Below are positions 1-5,764 of a stretch of 5,779 nt of DNA, one piece after another. This DNA comes from an uncultured Sutterella sp. GTDB taxonomy: Bacteria > Pseudomonadota > Gammaproteobacteria > Burkholderiales > Burkholderiaceae_F. The position numbers and the translations under genes were made by a program. The first letter of the stretch is position 1, and each line of letters opens with the position of its first letter. The notes beneath the pieces are model-generated. The model was given only the letters and a program-made list of their open reading frames with translations. It was not told the DNA's origin and made no database searches. The stretch covers positions 1 to 5,779 of the forward strand of contig CAJKCQ010000096.1 of NCBI GenBank assembly GCA_905198475.1, in the 5' to 3' direction.

Positions 1-18
1 CGGCCCGATTTGTCTGAA

Positions 19-36
19 TGCGCCCGCAGGGGCGCA
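19..36 (-). terminator. Hairpin beyond the lgt stop, weak terminator candidate
   Basis: A perfect 7-bp inverted repeat, TGCGCCC (19-25) and GGGCGCA (30-36), has a 4-base loop and lies about 24 bases beyond the lgt stop. On the lgt strand it is followed by only two T residues and then a mixed sequence, so it lacks the U-tract of a classical intrinsic terminator. It may slow the polymerase or protect the 3' end. In DNA this GC-rich such repeats also occur by chance. Positions 1-59 show no gene I can support. Confidence 0.3.
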
Positions 37-59
37 CCCCGCCGTTCCCCCTTGCCGAA

Positions 60-866
60 CTACCCTGCGTCCGGGCTCTTCGCCCGCCGTCCGGCCCAGA
101 TCCAGACCGCCGCACCAACGATGAAGAGCGGGAGCGTGAGCCACTGGCCGCGCGAAAGCCCGAAGGCCTGGAGCCCGAGGAACGCATCGGGTTCGCGGAA
201 GAATTCGCTCGCGAAGCGCGCAACGCCGTAGCCGACGGCAAAGAGCGCGGCCGTTCTGCCGACGGGCCTGGGCTTTCTGGAGTAGAGCCAGAGCAGGATG
301 AAGAGCGCCAGTCCTTCAAGTCCGGCCTCATAGAGCTGCGAGGGGTGGCGCGGCACGCCGCCGTCCTCGGCCTGCGGGAAGATCATCGCCCAGGGAAGAT
401 CGGGTGAGGCGGGCCGCCCCCAAAGCTCCCCGTTGATGAAGTTCCCGAGGCGCCCGAAGAAAAGCCCCAGGGGGACGAGGGGCGCGACGAAGTCCGCCAC
501 GCGCCAGAAGCCGATCCCCTTCCTGCGCCCGTAGAGGAACATCACGATGAGGACGCCGATCAACCCGCCGTGCGCGCTCATGCCGCCGTGCCACATCTGC
601 AGGATCTCCGCGGGGTGCGCGGCGTAGTAGTCGGGCTGATAGAAGAGGCAGTAGCCGAGCCTACCGCCCAACACGACGCCGAAGACGCCCCAGAAGAGCA
701 TGTTCTCGACGTCGTTCTGCGTGACGCCGCGCCAGTCGTCGAGCGCACGCCGGCGCCCGAGGAGCCAGAAGGCGAGGAAGCCCAGAAGGTACATGAGGCC
801 GTACCAATGGACGCCGACGGGGCCGACCGCAACGGCGATCGGATCGAACTGGGGGTGGATGAGCAT
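60..866 (-). CDS. lgt: Lgt, phosphatidylglycerol--prolipoprotein diacylglyceryl transferase
   Basis: This inner-membrane enzyme transfers the diacylglyceryl group of phosphatidylglycerol to the lipobox cysteine of prolipoproteins, the first step of lipoprotein maturation before LspA and Lnt. The protein is 268 residues, a usual length for proteobacterial Lgt. The N-terminus MLIHPQFDPIAVAVGPVGVH followed by WYGLMYLLGF (residues 21-30) is the canonical family start, which fixes the ATG even though no clear Shine-Dalgarno precedes it. Visible motifs are WHGGMSAHGG (92-101, containing the conserved His99), the Lgt signature GRLGNFINGELWGR (138-151), HPSQLYE (174-180), and RFASEFFREPD (217-227) with the conserved Arg217 and Glu221. 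There are about seven hydrophobic segments. The SAHGG stretch has Ala where E. coli has Phe. The gene stands alone on this strand, divergent from thiM. The identification is secure by sequence recognition. Confidence 0.97.
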   Translation of the reverse strand: MLIHPQFDPIAVAVGPVGVHWYGLMYLLGFLAFWLLGRRRALDDWRGVTQNDVENMLFWGVFGVVLGGRLGYCLFYQPDYYAAHPAEILQMWHGGMSAHGGLIGVLIVMFLYGRRKGIGFWRVADFVAPLVPLGLFFGRLGNFINGELWGRPASPDLPWAMIFPQAEDGGVPRHPSQLYEAGLEGLALFILLWLYSRKPRPVGRTAALFAVGYGVARFASEFFREPDAFLGLQAFGLSRGQWLTLPLFIVGAAVWIWAGRRAKSPDAG

Positions 867-906
867 GACGGGGGTTCGTGGAGGTGGAGGTGCGCGGCAA
901 GGCGCC

Positions 907-920
907 CGCCGCCGGCGGCG
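907..920. repeat. 14-bp perfect GC palindrome in the presumed lgt leader
   Basis: CGCCGCCGGCGGCG is a perfect palindrome about 40-55 bases upstream of the lgt ATG. It is followed at 923-934 by a GGCC-GGAC-GGCC inverted repeat. If lgt transcription starts near 951, both lie in its 5' untranslated leader and could fold. They could equally be a protein-binding site or a chance product of the GC-only composition. Confidence 0.4.
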
Positions 921-957
921 CAGGCCGGACGGCCGGGCGGTTCTTCAGGGAGGAGTC

Positions 958-963
958 ATTCTA
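958..963 (-). promoter_or_regulatory. lgt: Candidate -10 element for lgt
   Basis: Read on the minus strand this is TAGAAT, five of six matches to the sigma-70 -10 consensus, and it is one of the few AT-rich spots in the region. Transcription would start near 951 and give a leader of about 85 bases. I see no good -35 hexamer at the expected distance (about 981-986), so the call is weak. Confidence 0.3.
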
Positions 964-1050
964 GCGGCGGGCGCCGGGGCCTCCGCCGGAGCGCGCCCCG
1001 AGCGTGCTTTTCCGGGTGTTTCCGAGCGCTGCCGCGGGGTTCGGGCGCTG

Positions 1051-1059
1051 TGCTACTGT
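1051..1059 (+). promoter_or_regulatory. thiM: Candidate extended -10 promoter for thiM
   Basis: TGCTACTGT fits the TGn plus hexamer layout of an extended -10 promoter, with TACTGT matching four of six consensus bases. An extended -10 can work without a good -35, and none is visible upstream. Transcription would start around 1066, at the edge of the T tract, and place the 1081-1099 hairpin in the thiM leader. Confidence 0.3.
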
Positions 1060-1066
1060 AGGACGC

Positions 1067-1099
1067 TTTTTCCCAAAAACCGGGCGGCTCCGCCGCCCG
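1067..1099 (-). terminator. Hairpin with T tract: terminator for antisense transcripts, or thiM leader stem
   Basis: CGGGCGGC (1081-1088) and GCCGCCCG (1092-1099) form a perfect 8-bp stem with a 3-base loop. Five A residues (1075-1079) lie immediately before it on the plus strand, so on the minus strand the stem is followed by G and five T residues, the layout of an intrinsic terminator. It would stop antisense transcription leaving thiM before it reaches the lgt promoter. On the plus strand no T run follows, so it should not terminate thiM, but it would be a stable leader stem ending about six bases before AAGGA. A second short inverted repeat, TTTTT-CCC-AAAAA (1067-1079), adjoins it. Confidence 0.45.
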
Positions 1100-1104
1100 C
1101 CCAC

Positions 1105-1109
1105 AAGGA
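1105..1109 (+). promoter_or_regulatory. thiM: Shine-Dalgarno-like AAGGA of thiM
   Basis: AAGGA lies 13 bases before the ATG at 1123. That is longer than the usual 5-9 bases, but it is the only purine-rich match in the leader. It supports the 1123 start over the in-frame upstream ATGs, which lie within or antisense to the start of lgt. Confidence 0.45.
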
Positions 1110-1122
1110 CCCGTCCACGACC

Positions 1123-1923
1123 ATGCAGATCACGCCCGTCACTCCTGAAGCGCTCGCCCGCACGCTTGAAAAAATGCGCGCCGCGCGCCCCCTGGTGCAC
1201 TGCCTCACGAATGAAGTCGTGCAGGAGATAACCGCCAACGTGCTCCTCGCCGCGGGTGCCTCGCCCGCGATGGTCGTGGCGATGGACGAAGCACCCGGGT
1301 TTGCGCGCATCGCGGGCGGCGTTCTCGTCAACGTGGGCACCCCCGTGCCGGAGCGCCTCGCCGTGATGCAGGCCTGCGCCGAAGCCGCGAACGAAGCCGG
1401 CCGCCCCTGGGTGCTCGACCCCGTCGCCGCGGGCGTGATGCCCTGGCGCGACGGCGAGATCCGCAGGCTCCTCGCGCTCAAGCCCGCGGTGATCCGCGGG
1501 AACGCAAGCGAAATCCTCGCGCTCGCCGGCGCCGGCAAGGGCGGCAAGGGCGTGGACAGCACGGATTCGAGCGCCGCGGCCGTCGACTCCGCCCGCGAAC
1601 TCGCCCGCCGAACGGGCTCGGTCGTCTGCGTCACGGGCGAAACCGACTACGCCACCGACGGCAGCCGGGTACTCTCCGTCTCGGGCGGCAGCGTCATGAC
1701 GACGCTCGTAGTGGGCACCGGGTGCTCGCTCTCGGCTCTGGTCGCCGCCTTCGCGGCGGTTGAATCCGACCGCACGCTCGCCGCCGTCGCGGCCTGTGCG
1801 CTCGCCAAGCGCGCGGCCTCCCTCGCCGCCCGCACCGCCAAGGGCCCGGGGAGCTTCCACAACGAATACCTCGATGCGCTCTACGCGATCCAGCCCGCCG
1901 ACTTCCTCGGAGAGGCGCTCTGA
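1123..1923 (+). CDS. thiM: ThiM, hydroxyethylthiazole kinase
   Basis: ThiM phosphorylates 4-methyl-5-(2-hydroxyethyl)thiazole with ATP to give the thiazole phosphate that ThiE uses. This is the salvage branch of thiamine synthesis, in the cytoplasm. The protein is 266 residues, normal for the ribokinase-like ThiM family. Diagnostic segments are VHCLTNEVVQEITANVLLAA (25-44) followed by GASPAM, VLDPVAAG (97-104), IRGNASEILAL (124-134), VTGETDYATDG (170-180), the catalytic and anion-hole region GTGCSLSAL (198-206) with the conserved Cys201, and GPGSFHNEYLDALY (241-254). The start was chosen because family similarity begins about 20 residues later and no homologous residues lie upstream. An open frame runs further upstream to 700 but overlaps lgt antisense. 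The stop TGA shares its A with the thiE ATG, so the two genes are surely co-translated. ThiD, which often accompanies them, is absent from the window. Confidence 0.95.
   Translation: MQITPVTPEALARTLEKMRAARPLVHCLTNEVVQEITANVLLAAGASPAMVVAMDEAPGFARIAGGVLVNVGTPVPERLAVMQACAEAANEAGRPWVLDPVAAGVMPWRDGEIRRLLALKPAVIRGNASEILALAGAGKGGKGVDSTDSSAAAVDSARELARRTGSVVCVTGETDYATDGSRVLSVSGGSVMTTLVVGTGCSLSALVAAFAAVESDRTLAAVAACALAKRAASLAARTAKGPGSFHNEYLDALYAIQPADFLGEAL
1909..1915 (+). promoter_or_regulatory. thiE: Ribosome binding site of thiE inside thiM
   Basis: GGAGAGG ends 7 bases before the thiE ATG at 1923, inside the last codons of thiM. It is the best Shine-Dalgarno in the window and confirms the overlapping start. 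Confidence 0.7.
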
Positions 1924-2588
1924 TGCGGCTTCCCTCCCTCACGCTCTACGTCGTGCTCGACCCGGACCTCTCGGAACGCTCGGGCGGCCTCATCCCGACG
2001 GCGCTCGCCGCCGTCCGCGGCGGTGCGTCCATCCTGCAGCTGCGCGCCCCAGCCTGGAAGAAGCGCCGCTTCGTCGAGGCCGCGCGGGCGCTCAAAAAGG
2101 CGCTCGCCGAGGCCTCGGCGCTTCCGCCCACGCCCCTCATCATCGACGACCACGCGGACGTGATGCTCGCGGCGGGCGCCGACGGACTTCACGTCGGCCA
2201 GGACGACCTCCCGGTCGAGGACGCCCGGCGGCTGATCGGCGCGCAGCGGATCCTCGGGCTTTCCGCGGGGAGCCTGGAGGAGCTCGGGAGCGCCCCTGCG
2301 GCGTTGGTCGACTACTACGGCGTGGGCGCGGTCTACTCGACTCAGACGAAGAAGGACGCGGGCGACGCCATCGGGCTCGGGGGCCTCAGGCAGGTGGTCG
2401 AGGCCGCACATGCGTGGGGGAAGCCCTGCGTCGCGATCGGCGGCATTCATCTCGAGAACGCCGCCGACGTCGCCCGGACGGGCGTAGACGGCGCCGCGGT
2501 CATCTCCGCCGTCTGCGGACGGTCCGATCCGAAGGCCGCCGCCCGGGCGCTTCTCGCGCAGTTCCTCGCTGGAGTCCCCCGCGGATGA
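1923..2588 (+). CDS. thiE: ThiE, thiamine phosphate synthase
   Basis: ThiE couples hydroxyethylthiazole phosphate with HMP pyrophosphate to make thiamine phosphate, releasing pyrophosphate. The protein is 221 residues, a usual length for this TIM-barrel enzyme. Family landmarks in order are LYVVLDPDL (8-16), GGASILQLR (33-41), PLIIDDHADV (71-80), ADGLHVGQDDLP (86-97), ILGLSAGSLEE (110-120), YYGVGAVYSTQTKKDAG (131-147), VAIGGI (170-175) and VDGAAVISAV (188-197). Asp76 and Asp95 fit the Mg-binding aspartates, Ser114 and Lys143 the substrate-contacting Ser and Lys. Two usual residues differ: the QLR-x-K motif reads QLRAP, so the lysine is Pro43, and the Asn of IxND is Asp75. The start follows a good Shine-Dalgarno and overlaps thiM by one base. 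The 3' end overlaps the next gene by four bases (ATGA). The identification is secure; full activity is less certain because of the substitutions. Confidence 0.94.
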   Translation: MRLPSLTLYVVLDPDLSERSGGLIPTALAAVRGGASILQLRAPAWKKRRFVEAARALKKALAEASALPPTPLIIDDHADVMLAAGADGLHVGQDDLPVEDARRLIGAQRILGLSAGSLEELGSAPAALVDYYGVGAVYSTQTKKDAGDAIGLGGLRQVVEAAHAWGKPCVAIGGIHLENAADVARTGVDGAAVISAVCGRSDPKAAARALLAQFLAGVPRG

Positions 2589-4279
2589 CGCCGGCCGCCG
2601 GCCTCCTTTCGCCTTCGGGGCGCGCCGCGCTCGCGGGCCTCGCCCTCATCGTCCTCCCCACCGGGCTCTACCTTCTTTCGGGCGACGTGAAGCGCGCGCT
2701 GCAGATCAGCGTCCTTGCGCTCCCCTTCGCCGCGGCGGCTCTTGCCGCCCCGGGCGCCTCCGGCCTCCTCCGTTGGAGCCTGCGCGCCTTCGCGCTGTTG
2801 GGATTTCTCGTCCTCACGCTCGACGCGGGCGTGCGGGACTTTTTGAAGTGGGTCTACGTCGCCGAGCCGATGTCGACCTTCGTGCTCGAGGCGGCGGCGA
2901 ACACGTCCGCCGGAGAAGCCCTCGGCTTCTTCGCCGCCCAATGGCCGGCGCTCCTCCTCTGGGCGGGCGTTTCGGCCGCCGCGTTCGCGCTGGAGGCGCT
3001 CCTCGTCATGAGGACGGCGCCTGCGGCGCCGATGCGCCCTGCCCTCCGTTGGTCGTGGCGCGCCCTGCTGCTCGTTCTCTTCACCGCCCTCCTTCTGGCG
3101 CTCGCCAAACCCACCTGGCGCGGCCACCTTCCCTTCTGGTTCTGGCCCCACTGGGTGCGGGAGACGGCCGAGCTTCAGGCCGACTGGCGGAGCGCCGAAG
3201 CAGCGAAGCGCCGCGAGCTCGCGACGGCGCAGGCGCTGCTTGCGGACGTCTCGCACGAGCCGCAGACGATCGTGCTTGTTTTGGGCGAGAGCACCTGCCG
3301 GGACAACTGGAGCCTCTACGGCTACGCGCGGGCGACGACCCCGCGGCTCGAAGAGGCGGCGCGGACCGATCCGGGCCTTGCCGTCGTGCGGCGTGCTTGG
3401 TCCGTCGACGCCGCGACGGTCGGGGCCTTCCACTCCATGCTCACGTTCCCCGTATCCGACCCGGGCATCGCCGCACGCAGGCGCAACGCCCCGGCGGACG
3501 GCATGGAGGGCGGCAACGTGCTCGCCTTCTTCGCCGCGGCCGGCTGGCGGATCGAATGGCTCTCCAATCAGGACGACCGTGCGATCAACTCCCGCTACGC
3601 GGGCTGGGCGACCGACTCCATGTTCCTCAACCGCATGACCGGGCGCACGAGCGTGTCGCTCGACGGCGCTCTCCTACCCCATTTCGAGCGCGCGCTCTCC
3701 AATCCGGCGCCGAGGAAGCTGATCGTGGTCCACCTGATCGGCGCCCATCCGCACTATTCGCTGAGGTATCCCAGGCGCCTCGCCCCCGACTGGGGCGACG
3801 ATCCGGTGAAGGCCCATCTTTGGGCGCTCGGGCGCTCCCCCTGGGTCGTGATCTCGCGGAATCAGTACGACGCGGCGATGCGCTACCAGGACGAGGTGGT
3901 CGCGAAGCTCCTCGACCTCACGCGGCGCCGTGCGGACGACTCCGGCGTCGAAACCGAGTGGCTCTACCTCTCCGACCATGGCCAGGAGACGGGCGAGACG
4001 ATCAACCGCGCGGGCCACTCGACGGCGACGCCGGCGGGCTACCGCGTGCCGATGCTGATGTGGTCCGCCGCGGGCGGCGTCTTCAAGGCTTTGGAGGAGA
4101 AGCCCTTCCGGACCGACCGGCTGAGTCCGCTCCTTCTCTCGCTCGCCGGCATCCACTGGCGGGGCGAGGATGAGCGGGAGGTGTTCACCTCTGGCCGCTA
4201 CCAATGGACGCCCCCCATACTCGGCGCCCGAGACCCGACGATGCCTCCCGCCCGCGCCCCGTCGATAGAATCGAAGTGA
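2585..4279 (+). CDS. cptA: CptA-like phosphoethanolamine transferase (EptA/CptA family, sulfatase fold)
   Basis: Members of this family move phosphoethanolamine from phosphatidylethanolamine to lipid A or core sugars of lipopolysaccharide on the periplasmic face, often lowering sensitivity to cationic peptides. The 564-residue protein has about five membrane segments in residues 13-175 and a periplasmic sulfatase-like domain from about 225. Catalytic landmarks are VLVLGESTCRDNWSLYGY (230-247) with metal-ligand Glu235, DAATVGAFHSMLTF (275-288) with Thr278 as likely phosphoryl-accepting nucleophile, PAPRKLIVVHLIGAHPHY (375-391-type segment) with His383 and His388, and LSDHGQETGE (462-471) with Asp464 and His465; a further His478 sits in RAGHST. 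GEST, SLYGY and PAPRKLIVVHLIGAH resemble E. coli CptA (the core-heptose enzyme, about 577 residues) more than EptA, hence the provisional symbol; the true acceptor cannot be read from sequence. The ATG overlaps the thiE stop by four bases, with GGAG 10 bases upstream. The only cysteine I see is Cys238. Confidence 0.85.
   Translation: MTPAAGLLSPSGRAALAGLALIVLPTGLYLLSGDVKRALQISVLALPFAAAALAAPGASGLLRWSLRAFALLGFLVLTLDAGVRDFLKWVYVAEPMSTFVLEAAANTSAGEALGFFAAQWPALLLWAGVSAAAFALEALLVMRTAPAAPMRPALRWSWRALLLVLFTALLLALAKPTWRGHLPFWFWPHWVRETAELQADWRSAEAAKRRELATAQALLADVSHEPQTIVLVLGESTCRDNWSLYGYARATTPRLEEAARTDPGLAVVRRAWSVDAATVGAFHSMLTFPVSDPGIAARRRNAPADGMEGGNVLAFFAAAGWRIEWLSNQDDRAINSRYAGWATDSMFLNRMTGRTSVSLDGALLPHFERALSNPAPRKLIVVHLIGAHPHYSLRYPRRLAPDWGDDPVKAHLWALGRSPWVVISRNQYDAAMRYQDEVVAKLLDLTRRRADDSGVETEWLYLSDHGQETGETINRAGHSTATPAGYRVPMLMWSAAGGVFKALEEKPFRTDRLSPLLLSLAGIHWRGEDEREVFTSGRYQWTPPILGARDPTMPPARAPSIESK
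4266..4271 (+). promoter_or_regulatory. Candidate internal -10 element before the DUF2868-like gene
   Basis: TAGAAT, a five of six match to the -10 consensus, lies in the last codons of the transferase gene in otherwise GC-only sequence. Transcription would start near 4278, giving a leader of about 25 bases to the ATG at 4303 and none to the GTG at 4276. I see no -35 element, so this is only suggestive of a separate promoter for the downstream genes. Confidence 0.25.
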
Positions 4280-4302
4280 CTTTTGAACCACCCGCAGCCG
4301 AC

Positions 4303-5727
4303 ATGACCTCTCCCGACGCCGCCTCCCCAACGCTCCTCTCCCTTGCTCCCGCCGAGGCCGAGGCGCTCCTCAAGGCCGAAGCCCTCGAGGCCGATCCGCC
4401 CGAAGGCTGGCGCGCGGCGGACGCGGCCGCCGCCTCCCGCGACGCGCTCGCCGTAGCGGGCGACAAGGCCGCACCCGAGGCGTTTCTCACGACGCGCGCG
4501 CGGCTCGTGCTCTCGCGCATGGCGGAGGGTTCCGCCGCCGCGCGCAAACGCGCGGCCTTCAATGCGCCCGCCGTCCCCGAACCGCTCCTCAAGGGGCTCG
4601 CCGCGGTCGTGGTCTTCCTCGGCTTCTTCACGGGCGCCGTCACCGATCAGCTCTCGAGCTCGGGCGCCGTACTGAACCTCCTCTCGCCTCCGTTCCTCGG
4701 GCTTCTTCTCTGGAACGTCGTGGTAGTGCTGCTCGCCCTCTGGGCGCTCTGCCGCCCGGACGCGCTGGAGTCTGGGCTGTCGCTCGCCGCAGCCCGCACG
4801 CTCTCCTCGGCCGCCTCTCTGCGGCTCTCCGCCAATTCCGCAAAGAGCGCCTTTACGAAGGCGTGGCTGCCGCTTCTCATCCCCGCGCTCGCCTGGCGCG
4901 TGCGCGCGACGCTCCATTTGGCCGCGCTCGCCTTCGGCGTCGGCGTGGCCGTGAGCCTTCTCGTGCGCGGCGTCGGCACGGCCTACACGGCCGGTTGGGA
5001 GAGCACCTGGTTCGCCGGACGACCCGACGTCGTCGCGGGCATCCTCCACGTGCTCTACGGCTGGATCCCGGCGGCGCTCCCCGGTCTGGAGGCACTCCCC
5101 GGCGCGCAGGAGCTCGCCGCGATGGACCTCACAACGGGTGCGGCCGCTCCGGGTGCGCCCTGGCTCGCCCGGATGATCTGGCTCATCGTTCTGATCGTGA
5201 TGATTCCGCGTGCGCTCCTCGTCTGGGCCGCACTCTTCAAGGCCGGGCGCGCCGCCCGCACGCTGCGCCTCTCCTTCGACGCCGGCCGGCTCGCCCGCCT
5301 TGAGCGGGAGGCCGCTCCCCTCTCGAGCAGCCGCACGCTCGTGATCCTCGGCTCGGCGGACGCCGAAGGCCCCGCCGCAGAGGACGGCGCCCTCGTCGAG
5401 CGACGCGTGGTGGACGTCTGGAGCGCACCCGACTTCCCCGACCTTGCCGCGATCAAAATCGGTCCCTCGGACTCCGTCGTCCTTGCGCTCGATCCGGTGC
5501 AGACGCCCGAGGACGAGGTGCACGGCGCCCTCATCGACGCGCTGCGGGCGAAGACCCGCAGCCTCCGGCTCTTCCTCGACTTCTGTGCGCTTAGGCGGCG
5601 CTTCTCTGGCGCGCAGGAGCGCCTCGCCGCCCGGCGCGCGCTCTGGGAGCACTTCGCCGCGGGCCGCGGCGTCCCCATGACCGTCGCGGGAATGTCTGCG
5701 GATGCCGGCGAGGAGAGCGGGCGATAA
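4303..5727 (+). CDS. DUF2868-like inner-membrane protein of unknown function
   Basis: The function is not known. The 474-residue product has an Ala/Glu-rich N-terminal region (about 1-90), then hydrophobic segments at roughly 94-114, 123-149, 186-197 with 205-222, and 287-312, and a soluble C-terminal part (about 340-474) that alternates predicted strands and helices. TAGWESTWFAG (229-239), MIPRALLVWAALFKA (300-314) and LRLFLDFCALRRRFSGAQERLAARRALW (two motifs within 421-448) resemble my memory of DUF2868 proteins of Betaproteobacteria, which commonly precede a DUF3482 GTPase gene. The start is uncertain. ATG 4303 is 23 bases after the upstream stop; GTG 4276 is in frame, adds nine residues and overlaps that stop as GTGA, the same arrangement as the thiE/cptA junction. 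ATG 4204 would overlap by 76 bases and is unlikely. None has a clear Shine-Dalgarno. Codon use matches its neighbours, so it is a normal resident gene. Confidence 0.8.
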   Translation: MTSPDAASPTLLSLAPAEAEALLKAEALEADPPEGWRAADAAAASRDALAVAGDKAAPEAFLTTRARLVLSRMAEGSAAARKRAAFNAPAVPEPLLKGLAAVVVFLGFFTGAVTDQLSSSGAVLNLLSPPFLGLLLWNVVVVLLALWALCRPDALESGLSLAAARTLSSAASLRLSANSAKSAFTKAWLPLLIPALAWRVRATLHLAALAFGVGVAVSLLVRGVGTAYTAGWESTWFAGRPDVVAGILHVLYGWIPAALPGLEALPGAQELAAMDLTTGAAAPGAPWLARMIWLIVLIVMIPRALLVWAALFKAGRAARTLRLSFDAGRLARLEREAAPLSSSRTLVILGSADAEGPAAEDGALVERRVVDVWSAPDFPDLAAIKIGPSDSVVLALDPVQTPEDEVHGALIDALRAKTRSLRLFLDFCALRRRFSGAQERLAARRALWEHFAAGRGVPMTVAGMSADAGEESGR

Positions 5728-5734
5728 TCCTGAG

Positions 5735-5746
5735 TTCCCGGGGGAA
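5735..5746. repeat. Short inverted repeat between the last two genes
   Basis: TTCCC (5735-5739) and GGGAA (5742-5746) are separated by two G residues, starting eight bases after the DUF2868-like stop. The gap is too small for a stable RNA hairpin, so it is not a convincing terminator. Its position just upstream of a -10-like box would suit a protein-binding site, but that is speculation. Confidence 0.25.
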
Positions 5747-5750
5747 TTTC

Positions 5751-5756
5751 TATACT
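5751..5756 (+). promoter_or_regulatory. Candidate -10 element immediately before the last start codon
   Basis: TATACT matches five of six bases of the -10 consensus and ends 8 bases before the ATG at 5765, so transcription would begin at or within a base or two of the start codon. The expected -35 position (about 5728-5733, TCCTGA) is a poor match. Confidence 0.35.
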
Positions 5757-5764
5757 CGCCTGAC

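Larger units (their letters stand above)
867..1122. other. Divergent lgt/thiM intergenic region
   Basis: These 256 bases separate the two divergent starts and must hold the promoters for both directions. Nothing in them reads convincingly as a gene. They contain a 14-bp perfect palindrome at 907-920, a second GGCC/GGCC repeat at 923-934, a minus-strand TAGAAT box at 958-963, a plus-strand extended -10-like element at 1051-1059, and a hairpin with adjacent T and A tracts at 1067-1099. I looked for the conserved THI-box pieces of a TPP riboswitch (a CTGAGA-type segment, then a segment resembling ACCTGATCTGG) and saw neither. Confidence 0.7.

Noticed and set aside
18..407. Plus-strand open frame opposite the end of lgt
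   Set aside because: It is antisense to the conserved C-terminal half of Lgt and has no recognisable product.
1081..1099. Plus-strand intrinsic terminator in the thiM leader
   Set aside because: The stem is followed by CCCACAAGG rather than a T run, so it fits a terminator only on the minus strand.
700..1122. In-frame upstream extension of thiM
   Set aside because: It runs antisense to the start of lgt, its sequence is unrelated to the ThiM family, and ATG 1123 gives a normal-length protein with a nearby AAGGA.
867..1122. TPP riboswitch upstream of thiM
   Set aside because: I looked for the CTGAGA and ACCTGATCTGG-like elements and found neither. A covariance-model search would settle it.
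961..1860. Minus-strand open frame of about 300 codons antisense to thiM
   Set aside because: The low-complexity Arg/Gly/Ala product has no family signal and lies opposite an unmistakable ThiM.
1760..2584. In-frame upstream extension of the transferase, suggesting a fusion protein
   Set aside because: The extension reads Arg/Pro/Ala-rich out-of-frame sequence of thiM and thiE. ATG 2585 with GGAG upstream starts directly before the first membrane segment.
2447..3433. Minus-strand open frame across thiE and the transferase gene
   Set aside because: It spans two well supported genes in antisense and is dominated by Arg, Glu and Gly; a compositional shadow.
2585..4279. Reading the transferase as an arylsulfatase or lipoteichoic acid synthase
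   Set aside because: It has the sulfatase fold, but the five-segment membrane domain, GEST...SLYGY motif and HLIGAH segment match phosphoethanolamine transferases. No Cys/Ser-x-Pro-x-Arg sulfatase signature is present.
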